Assembly: GCA_039025855.1 (NCBI GenBank)
Contig: JBCCNL010000005.1
Coordinates: 1 to 64,000, forward strand
Length of the DNA stretch: 64,000 nt
Direction: 5' to 3'
Source of the DNA: JBCCOW01 sp039025855
GTDB taxonomy: Bacteria; Planctomycetota; Phycisphaerae; Phycisphaerales; Phycisphaeraceae
In this document: piece by piece, positions 17,901 through 24,838 of the stretch
How positions within the stretch are numbered: position 1 is the stretch's first letter
How the letters are laid out: every line of letters begins with the position of its first letter
Notes under the pieces: model-generated
What the model saw: only the letters and a program-made list of their open reading frames with translations
Database searches by the model: none
What the model was told of the DNA's origin: nothing
Translations under genes and position numbers: made by a program

Positions 17901-20900
17901 GGGTGACGCGGGAGAGGTTGTCGTAGGCGGTGGTGGTGTAGAGGGTCTCTTCGCCGTCGGTGGTGACGCGTCGGCCGCGGAAGTCGTAGGTGTGGCGGGT
18001 GACGCGGGAGGGGGCGTCGTCGAGGTGCGCGGTGGTGGAGGTGAGGTTCGAGAGGCCGCCGCCGTTGCCCTCGTCGTAGGCCATGGAGGCGACGAGCTTG
18101 AGGTTGGTTCCATTACTTCCGGGGGTCCAGGCTCGCCAGGTCCGGGTGTACTGGGCGTGGGTGGCGAGTTCCTGGACTTCGGCGGCGCTCAGGGCGCGGT
18201 CGTAGACCCGGACGTCGCAGAGAGAGCCGTCGAGGTAGTTGCCGTAGAACGGCTGCGTACCCAGCACGAGCGTGTCAGTCGATGTCACCGTATTGATTGC
18301 ACGGGACTGCTCACCGCTGATCTGGTCTCGGACGCCATCGATGAAGATCTCCACATCGGTCACGTTGTCACCCTTGGTGGGATCGAAGACCACCGCGACG
18401 TGGTGCCACTGACCGTCATTGATGGGTTTCTCGGAGATGCGGTAGCCGTTGCTCACACCGATACGGATTCCCCCGACGGTTCCGTTGTCCTGGTTCACGC
18501 CGATCCACCATTGGCCGCCGTTCTGTGTGTAGTCGCCCCAGAAGACCACGGTGCCGAAGCTGGTTTGGGTGGTCTTGATCCAGAACGACGTGGTCCGCGC
18601 GAGGGCGCCGCCGATGCCGGTGTAGGGCGTCGAGACGGTGTCGTTGGTGCCGTCGAAGGACAGGGCGTTGGTGACTTGGCCGTTGGAAGGGCAGACGGGC
18701 CCTTGGGTCCAGGTGGCGCCGTTGATGGTGCCGTTGTTGCCAGATCCTGAAGTGTCGTCGGCGGTGGTGCCGGAGCCCGCGTCGAGGGGCCAGTGGCCGG
18801 TGATGTCGGGGATGGGATCGGGGGTGTCGTCGGTGCCGGTGTAGGTGGCGACGGGGCGTTCGATGCCGTCGTAGACGGTTCGCGTGATGGTGCCGGTGGG
18901 CGAGACCGAACGCAGCGGGAGGTTGGACTGGCGGTCGTATCCGGTGAGGCTGGTGTAGAAGTTCGTGCCCTCGGTGCCGAGGTCGGCGTGGATGCCGCCG
19001 AGGCCGAGGTCGGGGGACTGGGCCGGGATGCTGTGGTAGTCCTTTTGTTCGACGAGCTGGCCCAGCAGGCTGTACTGCATGGTGGACCACGCGGACCAGT
19101 CGGCGCGGAGGAAGGTGTCGGCAGGGTCAAGGCGGCCCGAGCCGGTCGAGCGTTTGGAGCGGACCTGATTGGTGGTGCGGCCCTGCTTGTCTCTAAAAGT
19201 GATCGTCACCGGGTTGATCAGGTACTCATCCACGCCGATCAGATAACCCTGCGCCTGCCAGACCTGGTCATTGACCGGAGCGCTGCCCAGAGACTGAGCG
19301 CTCACCGCGGACTGCTTGTAAAGGGTCTGGGTAACGGTTCGTAGATTCTCAGGGATGCCACTCACGGGCGTGATCGCCTCGTGCAGCGGGCCGGTCTCGA
19401 ACACCAGCCGGCCGAGGTTGTCGTAGGTGTAGTAAGAATCGAGGTTTTCATGGGGCCCAGGTGTAGGCGTCCAACCGGGCGGGCTCGGTATCGTCTCCGG
19501 CGAACCGACGTCGCGGGTCTGCTTGATGAGCAGGCTGCGGGCGTCGTCGTATTCCATGTGGTCGATGATGCCCCGTTCGTCCATGCGCCAAGTCAGCCGG
19601 CCGTTGGCGTTGTAGAACTCCTTGGTGGTGGCGGACGTGCCGTCGCCGTTCTGTGCCCCCGGAATAGCGGGTAAGGTCGTGGTCTTCTCCTGAACCCGGG
19701 CGCGGTTGGCGTACCATGTGTAGGCCATCGACGTCGTGATCTCCGCTGTCCCACCTGTATCGGCATCGGGGTAGGTGGTGACCGAGGCCGGGACGTAGGT
19801 GGTGTCGCCGCTGGTGTTGCCGGACTCGATATAGGTCTTCTTTGACTGGTTGATCGGCGTGCCCGCGGTGCCCTTCTGGAGCCGCTCGAACTCGATGTAG
19901 CCCGTGACCCCACCCGCCGCTGTCGGCGTGGCGGTTGTCGAGGCGTAGAACGTGTTCGTGCGGATCAGCCCGTCGTCGGGCTTGAGATACGTGTAGCCCG
20001 TCGGGCTGTACTGACCCACGAGGTCGGGCAGCGACTCGTCGTAACCAGTCACAGCCGAGGGCTGGGCGATCAGTACGATGCGGTTGCGGTCGTCGAAACG
20101 CTGATAGATCGACCACTCACGCGTCGAAGACTTGTCCTTCTTGACGGTTAAAATCGGCTGGCCGGAACGGTTCGTGTAGATGGTCTTGGTGTAGCCCCGG
20201 CCCGAATCCTCCACGACCTTCCACATCCAGAAGTTTGGCCGGACATCGCTGGTGGTCCCGGTTGGATAATTGGGGTTCGGGCTACGGGTGAGCGTCGTGC
20301 CGTTCTGTCCCGTCCCCCCGCCGCTGCCGCAGGCCGAGCAGTTCCGCGTGACTTCCTTGACCACGCGGCGCTGCCCGTCATAGGTGAATGCCATATCAGC
20401 GTAATACGGGACCAGATCTTCACCCGAAGGGACTCCCGCCAGCGGGTCCTGCCCCGCCTCAATCAACTCCGCGTAGGTTGAGGGCTCGACCACATACCGC
20501 AGCCCGTGTGAGAACCCCCCCGCTTCCTGCTGGAAGCTCTGGGTGTAGTACCGGTAGTACGTCACCTCGATGTCTTCCCAGTCGTTAGGCGAGGGATTGC
20601 CCGTGGGCTGCTGCAGGATCGCCGCTTTGAGGTCGCCCTGAAGCCCGTAACCCGTCTCGGTTACCCCGTCATAGAACTCGTAACGCATCCGGCGGATCGG
20701 CTGCGCCCCCGAGCCGCTATCCTCCGTCGCGGTCACGTGCTCCAGGTAGCCCGCGTTCACCCCACTCGATAGGTAGTCGTAGTCGAACTCGAATGTGCTC
20801 GTGCCACGGACACACTGCAGCTTGTCAATGTAGGAGCCGGTATATGACATGACGGTGGTGGTGTAGCCGTCGGTATCCGTCTTCGAGATCAACGCCCCCC

Positions 20901-21504
20901 ACGGATCGGTATTGGTTGGGCTGAAGTCTTGGAACACCCAGGTGTTGACGCCCTGGCCCGTCTGCTGTGTCACGGTGTAACGCTGGTTCCCCGCGTCGTG
21001 CGTGATGGCATACGTGTCCTCGGCGAAGAACCGGGCGGTGAACACGCTCGCGCCAGATGCCTGATCGAACCAGACCGTGCTCCCGCCCACACGGGCCATG
21101 ATCGAGGTACTGCCGTCTTTGATGCGGCGTGTCAAGTAAGACCACTCGGTGACGTCCCAGTTGTTGCCGACCGGCGATCGCGACACCGGTTCCTGCGGCG
21201 GTGTCTGTTCCCGAGCGAGCGAGAAGAAGCGGTTGCGGTAGGCGCGCCCGTGCGTCATGCCGGGCACGCCAAAGCTCAAGCCCGTATCGGTATGCCGGAT
21301 GTGTCCGTACGCGAAGCTGATCGGGTCGTCACTGCATTCCGATGCCTCTGGGTTGCAGTTCTTTTGGTTATCTGGCGGCGGGCAATCTTCGTTACAGCAG
21401 CCCTCTGGGCTGGGGTCTTTCGGGCACTTGCACGACCCTGAGCAGTCGTGCTTCTCGCCGTTATCAGATGTATTAGAAGTGTTGCCCTGGTCTGGTCCCG
21501 GCAT
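14947..21504 (-). CDS. Rhs/YD-repeat protein with LamG domain and variable Cys-rich C-terminus
   Basis: The 2185-residue protein starts MPGPDQGNTSNTSDNGEKHD after a GAGG ribosome site. The N-terminus is Cys/Pro/Asn-rich without a classical signal peptide. YD repeats of the form YDxxGR(L) fill most of the length (YDNLGRLVFETG, YDNLSRVTQTTSRD, YDGEGNTTAF). A LamG/concanavalin-type domain interrupts them at about residues 900-1110 (GHWPLDAGSGTTADDTSGSG ... DGQWHHVAVVFDP). The RHS core ends with ILGRFLQEDPAHYVAGKNLYYIYTNQTDSSG near residue 2080. The last 100 or so residues contain many cysteines and are encoded by AT-richer DNA, like a swapped C-terminal toxin. The toxin type is not recognised. 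The protein could be a shell-forming contact toxin or a surface adhesin. Confidence 0.9.
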   Translation of the reverse strand: MPGPDQGNTSNTSDNGEKHDCSGSCKCPKDPSPEGCCNEDCPPPDNQKNCNPEASECSDDPISFAYGHIRHTDTGLSFGVPGMTHGRAYRNRFFSLAREQTPPQEPVSRSPVGNNWDVTEWSYLTRRIKDGSTSIMARVGGSTVWFDQASGASVFTARFFAEDTYAITHDAGNQRYTVTQQTGQGVNTWVFQDFSPTNTDPWGALISKTDTDGYTTTVMSYTGSYIDKLQCVRGTSTFEFDYDYLSSGVNAGYLEHVTATEDSGSGAQPIRRMRYEFYDGVTETGYGLQGDLKAAILQQPTGNPSPNDWEDIEVTYYRYYTQSFQQEAGGFSHGLRYVVEPSTYAELIEAGQDPLAGVPSGEDLVPYYADMAFTYDGQRRVVKEVTRNCSACGSGGGTGQNGTTLTRSPNPNYPTGTTSDVRPNFWMWKVVEDSGRGYTKTIYTNRSGQPILTVKKDKSSTREWSIYQRFDDRNRIVLIAQPSAVTGYDESLPDLVGQYSPTGYTYLKPDDGLIRTNTFYASTTATPTAAGGVTGYIEFERLQKGTAGTPINQSKKTYIESGNTSGDTTYVPASVTTYPDADTGGTAEITTSMAYTWYANRARVQEKTTTLPAIPGAQNGDGTSATTKEFYNANGRLTWRMDERGIIDHMEYDDARSLLIKQTRDVGSPETIPSPPGWTPTPGPHENLDSYYTYDNLGRLVFETGPLHEAITPVSGIPENLRTVTQTLYKQSAVSAQSLGSAPVNDQVWQAQGYLIGVDEYLINPVTITFRDKQGRTTNQVRSKRSTGSGRLDPADTFLRADWSAWSTMQYSLLGQLVEQKDYHSIPAQSPDLGLGGIHADLGTEGTNFYTSLTGYDRQSNLPLRSVSPTGTITRTVYDGIERPVATYTGTDDTPDPIPDITGHWPLDAGSGTTADDTSGSGNNGTINGATWTQGPVCPSNGQVTNALSFDGTNDTVSTPYTGIGGALARTTSFWIKTTQTSFGTVVFWGDYTQNGGQWWIGVNQDNGTVGGIRIGVSNGYRISEKPINDGQWHHVAVVFDPTKGDNVTDVEIFIDGVRDQISGEQSRAINTVTSTDTLVLGTQPFYGNYLDGSLCDVRVYDRALSAAEVQELATHAQYTRTWRAWTPGSNGTNLKLVASMAYDEGNGGGLSNLTSTTAHLDDAPSRVTRHTYDFRGRRVTTDGEETLYTTTAYDNLSRVTQTTSRDTTAAGKLEARTDTAYDDRNRVYRTTVHGVDPTDGSLSGQLVGNNTYDPAGNLIEQANPGDSAAYSKFEYDNLGRQTRSLLAYENSTSVEIVVEDSLTTFNEADLPITLTQKQLYTGSESTYRDSYTFQYFDPIHRQIAVADYGAPGSAPIRPASIPSRSDDVLVTTMEYDDAGRNDQTTDPKALVTLREYDGLDRETALIENYVSPGTPTDSTNRTTQTTYTADGQVATLTAVMPGSTPDQVTTYHYGVTFPSGGGGTSRIADNSLLARIQYPQSPPSGGVTFAYNRQAEVFCKIDRNGTKHLYNYDKLGRPTQDKVTTFGTLGPSNPGIHEGIKRLTTQYNARGLVASSRSHISMGDDPNHGVTNEVRFDYDAFNNLKTSWQQPDAAVNEATSQKVQYTHAQGTDSRGSSPAITNTTRLESMTYPDGRVLETLYDDSSPTQNALSVPKLLNDPNNAYQVVRYAYLGARMLVHVKYPQPSVELRYYDFNPTTYTSLDRFNRVIDQHWQSFGSSTTTKSRHKYGYDRNSNRLYREDVVSKALSTPKYFDELYGIDDLNRLEDYQRGQLDPTSGPPYTGVTNQSLRETWTLDPLGNWKGYLPNPPAIDQARTHNTENQITSIINDGEPAWATPAYDGEGNTTAFPRPDDPTLGFRAQYDAWNRLVWVKQDDGGPFADAPRVAFYCYDALGRRITEAAYDTTTLKLTHRDTVHYSRHWQRLETHRQTAGASSSQLYQQVVYHAPQIAYVDQLCEQQTDTTGNGTLDETLYFLQDDLYNVAAVIDTGADVAQRYAFTPYGSRDVFDDDYNPVTTDPLTPYSQQGLTLDIATATIDNRRRVRSTILGRFLQEDPAHYVAGKNLYYIYTNQTDSSGLLPESSDKCCYCGRNNFELPPADECTVDNLFDVRYRVYIDPCLEKPKGNCPGIGSRCSGKCYSFIIWECNWLRGAADAWIISWSAYFATCKHHEGDNVACNDPSKQYA

Positions 21505-22283
21505 GATGTACCCTCGAAAATTGATTCCCTAGAAAACTCGCGTGATACGCAAGGCACTCGCAAGCGCAAAGCACTACGTTATTCAGTACATCTCATGAAC
21601 CCCGGAGGTTCGCTTGGATGCCGTCACTGATACGAGGCTAATCCGCAAGGACTAACCCGCACACCCCATCCTGCTCAAAATACGCAGATGTGGGAAGCGA
21701 ACAGTGGTCAGGAAACGCGCCTTCGTTAGCCGAGTGCGTCGATTCCTGAAAACCCGGCTGCTGGCGTCCCACATCTTGTCCGGAAGTTCAATAAAAAAGT
21801 GCCCTGGGCACTTAAAGCAGCGGGCGTCGCATCTTGACGCCCTACCCGGGCACGAATTCGAAGTTACTCTCTTGGTTGTCTTGCGCCAAGCCCCATCCAG
21901 GGTGACGCGGTGAAAATTGTGTGAATAGTCATTGGGGGGTTAGCTCGCAGTTAGGTTCCAGCTCATCTCAGCACTCATCGTGGTGTCAGGCTGTTCTGTC
22001 ACCTTGGTGCGGGGAGTCGTTTTTGTGCGCTCACGGGCTTTTGCGACAACGTGCGCGATGCGGCCGGCTGGGTATTACCTTCTACTCAACAACGCCTTAA
22101 GACAACTCTCAAAAGCGTCGCTTGTTCTTTTGTAACGGTCGTTGGCCACAGAAATCGGTATTTGGCCCATGCTTCACGCAGGGGTTTGAGTGGCTCGCTG
22201 CTCCACGGCTGGCCAAGGTCATCCAGTGGTTTGTGGCACGCTACCTGTAGTGGTAGATGACGGATCGAGTGCAGGTAGTCAAA
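21505..22283. other. Right end of the island, no gene recognised
   Basis: About 780 bp between the Rhs start and the right repeat. Frames are short and show no family. The region should hold the Rhs promoter and the right recombinase binding arm. The last 60 bases before the repeat would supply a new recombinase tail in the excised circle. Confidence 0.5.
21793..21822 (-). terminator. Possible intrinsic terminator, minus strand
   Basis: An 8-bp perfect inverted repeat AAGTGCCC/GGGCACTT with one base between the arms is followed on the minus strand by a T-rich run (GGGCACTTTTTTATT). The loop would open to a few bases in RNA. It lies about 290 bp upstream of the Rhs start and could isolate that gene. 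It could also be a protein-binding palindrome. Confidence 0.35.
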
Positions 22284-22304
22284 TCGAATCCTGCCCCCGC
22301 TATT
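22284..22304. repeat. attR core: second copy of the 21-bp repeat
   Basis: Identical to 8994-9014. It is not part of a complete tRNA here: the preceding bases (GCAGGTAGTCAAA) do not continue the T arm. It marks the right end of the serine-recombinase element. Confidence 0.92.
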
Positions 22305-22318
22305 ACCGCGAGGCGCTT

Positions 22319-22350
22319 CAGGCCAGCCACTTACGGTTGGCCTGTTTTAT
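22319..22350 (+). terminator. Intrinsic terminator, original end of the tRNA-fMet transcript
   Basis: CAGGCCAGCC and GGTTGGCCTG form a 10-bp stem with one G:T pair around a 6-base loop, followed by TTTTATT. Located 15 bp beyond the right repeat, it is where the tRNA terminator would be in the empty chromosome. Confidence 0.8.
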
Positions 22351-22733
22351 TGGGCGAGGCGTCGATTTTGAAGCAGGGCGTGTATAAGGCGTTCCTGGGC
22401 TCGACGATCTCGGTATTTCACCTGCTATTGATCACCCGCCGACGAAACCGCGTGACCGACGAAACCGCCTCCGCGATAAGTGCGGAAGTCGAGTTGCGGG
22501 CGTTGCATTGCAGCTTTCCAACCCGCCGTTAATAGTGATGGGCTCATGATTGAACCGGTATTCAGATACACGTTCTATGAAATCTCAGGATTTTTGCTGC
22601 CATAGATCAGTTAGCAGACGCAAAAGTTCGCCAGAACGCACCGGCTTGGCAACGACTGAGGTGTTTTAGATTCGCGAGTTGAGATCCGCTCCGAACACCC
22701 GACAATATGGCCTGATGCAGAAAGCTCGGGCTG
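22351..22733. other. Intergenic region before hen1 with a small tandem repeat
   Basis: No gene is supported. A 13-bp unit CCGACGAAACCGC occurs at 22439-22451 and 22456-22468. The promoter of the RNA-repair operon should lie between here and 22733, but no good -35/-10 pair stood out. Confidence 0.45.
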
Positions 22734-24146
22734 ATGTTACTGACGATCACCAACCACTCGCCGCAGGCGGCCGACCTCGGTTACCTGCTCCACAAACACC
22801 CGGACAAGGTGCAGGCATTCAGCCTGTCCTACGGGCAAGCCCACGTCTTCTACCCGGAGTGTTCGGCTGGCCGCTGCACGGCATGCCTGCTGCTCGATAT
22901 CGACCCCGTCGGGCTGGTCCGCAACCGCCGTGGCCCGTCCGGCGAAGGCCGTAGCTTGGAGCAATACGTCAACGACAGGCCTTACGTTGCCTCGTCCTTT
23001 CTGAGCGTTGCACTGACAAAAGTCTACGGCTCGGCGCTCGCGGGTCGCTGCACAGACAAGCCAGACTTGGTGGATTCTCCGCTCGATCTGACCATTAAGA
23101 TCGACGTGGTGCCTTGCCGTGGTGCGGGCGATGGGCAGGTCATCTGTGACTTATTCAAGCCGCTGGGCTACGAGGTCGAAACGATCCGTCATTCTCTGGA
23201 CGAGAAGTTCCCGCAGTGGGGCGAGGGGCCGTACTTCTCAGTCACGCTCCGAGCGAAGAAGCCACTTGCCGAAGTCTTGACCCACTTGTACGTCTTGCTG
23301 CCGGTCCTCGACAACGACAAGCACTATTGGGTGGACAAGGACGAGGTCGAGAAGCTCTTGAAACGCGGTGAGGGTTGGCTGCCTAACCACCCAGCCAAAG
23401 AGATGATTGCCAATCGATACCTCCGGCATCAACGGTCTCTGACCCGAGACGCTCTAGCCCGCCTTACTGCCGATGAGCAGGTCGACCCAGACGCCGACGC
23501 CGAGTCACACGATGAGCAGGAAGAAGCCATCGAACGGCCAATGAGCCTAAACGACCAGCGACACGCCGCTGTCATCGCGGCCCTTAAAGCCAGCGGTGCC
23601 AAGCGTGTACTCGATCTGGGTTGTGCTCAAGGCAAGCTACTACGCCGGCTTTTCGACGAAAAGCAGTTCGACCTGGTGACCGGGATGGACGTCTCGCTGC
23701 GTGCCTTAGAAAGTGCAGAGCGACGCCTTCGCTTAGAGCGGATGCCGGACCGCCAGCGAGACCGCATCCAACTGTTGCACGGCTCCCTGATGTACCGCGA
23801 CCAACGGCTCGCCGGTTACGACGCTGCCTGCTTGGTCGAGGTTATCGAACACCTCGACCCGCCCCGCCTCGCCGCGATGGAGCGGGCCGTGTTCGAGTTT
23901 GCCAAGCCGCTAACAGTCGTTGTGACGACACCGAACGTCGAGTACAACGTCCGCTTCGAGACGCTCCCGGCCGGTCAGCTCCGCCATCGCGATCACCGCT
24001 TCGAGTGGACGCGTGACGAATTCCAGTCCTGGGCCACCGCCCTGGCCGAGCGGTTCGGCTACGCCGTCCGGTTTCTGCCCGTGGGCGATGCTGACGTGGA
24101 AGTGGGAAGCCCGACCCAGATGGGGGTATTTGAATGCCAGACCTAG
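22734..24146 (+). CDS. hen1: 3'-terminal RNA ribose 2'-O-methyltransferase Hen1
   Basis: Bacterial Hen1 methylates the 2'-OH of the 3' end of broken RNA before ligation by Pnkp, so that the repaired tRNA resists the same ribotoxin. The 470-residue length and the start MLLTITNHSPQAADLGYLLHKHPDKVQAF match the family. The N-terminal 240 residues form the Hen1-specific domain that activates the Pnkp ligase. The C-terminal methyltransferase starts near residue 275 with VLDLGCAQGKLLRRL (AdoMet motif), followed by the metal-site motif EVIEHLD near residue 360, TTPNVEYN, and HRDHRFEWTRDEF with the further metal-binding histidine. It overlaps the next gene by 13 bases and leads a three-gene operon. 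Confidence 0.96.
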   Translation: MLLTITNHSPQAADLGYLLHKHPDKVQAFSLSYGQAHVFYPECSAGRCTACLLLDIDPVGLVRNRRGPSGEGRSLEQYVNDRPYVASSFLSVALTKVYGSALAGRCTDKPDLVDSPLDLTIKIDVVPCRGAGDGQVICDLFKPLGYEVETIRHSLDEKFPQWGEGPYFSVTLRAKKPLAEVLTHLYVLLPVLDNDKHYWVDKDEVEKLLKRGEGWLPNHPAKEMIANRYLRHQRSLTRDALARLTADEQVDPDADAESHDEQEEAIERPMSLNDQRHAAVIAALKASGAKRVLDLGCAQGKLLRRLFDEKQFDLVTGMDVSLRALESAERRLRLERMPDRQRDRIQLLHGSLMYRDQRLAGYDAACLVEVIEHLDPPRLAAMERAVFEFAKPLTVVVTTPNVEYNVRFETLPAGQLRHRDHRFEWTRDEFQSWATALAERFGYAVRFLPVGDADVEVGSPTQMGVFECQT

Positions 24147-24835
24147 GCCAGCGACTGGAGGACCTGAAGAAGCGGTTTGCTAGGCCGGCGAGCCAATTGA
24201 TCGTTGGGGGTTTCCGCCCGCCGACAGATCCGTATTCGAGCTGGTTCGGCAAGATTACTCTGCAGCGTCCTGGTGACGATTGGCCGGAGGGACCCAGTGG
24301 CCCAATGTGGTCGGTATGCCAACTGATTGTGGATCATGCCCCGCATGTGCCCGGAATCCTTCGCGACATCAGGGTGATTCAAGTCTTCGCTGACCCTAAA
24401 TACTACGACTGTGATACGGATGCGGGCGAAGGGTGGTACGTCCAGACATTCACCCGCAACAAGGACGAGGACCTAGTACCGACCGATGCCGCCGTCGGTG
24501 ACATCAAGGCGTTCCCCGCACGCTGGGAATTGGTCGAGGCCGACTACCCGGTTTACGACGATCTCCCGATGGACACGCCCGACGATCTCATGGATCGTTG
24601 GACAGAGTCGGTCGATACCCTCGACGGGACGAAGCTTGGCGGATGGCCGAGACTGATCCAGTCCGAGATTTTCTGGGCTCCCTTCAACCAGCATTTGGCG
24701 AGCCCGGAGTATGTCTTTCAGATCGATTCCGAAACGAAAGCGGGTTGGTCATGGGGTGATTGCGGTGTGGCTTACTTTGGCCGCGGGACGGCCGAACACC
24801 GCGATCAATGGGCGATGTCCTGGCAGTGCTTCTAG
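24134..24835 (+). CDS. DUF1963/YwqG-like protein inside the RNA-repair operon
   Basis: A 233-residue soluble protein. The C-terminal part shows the features of DUF1963 (YwqG-like): GTKLGGWPRLIQSE near residue 165, PEYVFQIDSETKAGWSWGDCGVAYFG and the ending QWAMSWQCF. The N-terminal part (VGGFRPPTDPYSSWFGKITL, then a Trp-Pro-Glu segment) may form the first lobe. It starts 13 bases inside hen1 and ends 3 bases before pnkp, so the three proteins are almost surely made from one message. The biochemical role of DUF1963 is unknown to me. In this setting it could recognise damaged RNA, sense the toxin or act as a partner of Hen1 or Pnkp; these are guesses. Confidence 0.85.
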   Translation: MPDLGQRLEDLKKRFARPASQLIVGGFRPPTDPYSSWFGKITLQRPGDDWPEGPSGPMWSVCQLIVDHAPHVPGILRDIRVIQVFADPKYYDCDTDAGEGWYVQTFTRNKDEDLVPTDAAVGDIKAFPARWELVEADYPVYDDLPMDTPDDLMDRWTESVDTLDGTKLGGWPRLIQSEIFWAPFNQHLASPEYVFQIDSETKAGWSWGDCGVAYFGRGTAEHRDQWAMSWQCF

Positions 24836-24838
24836 ACG

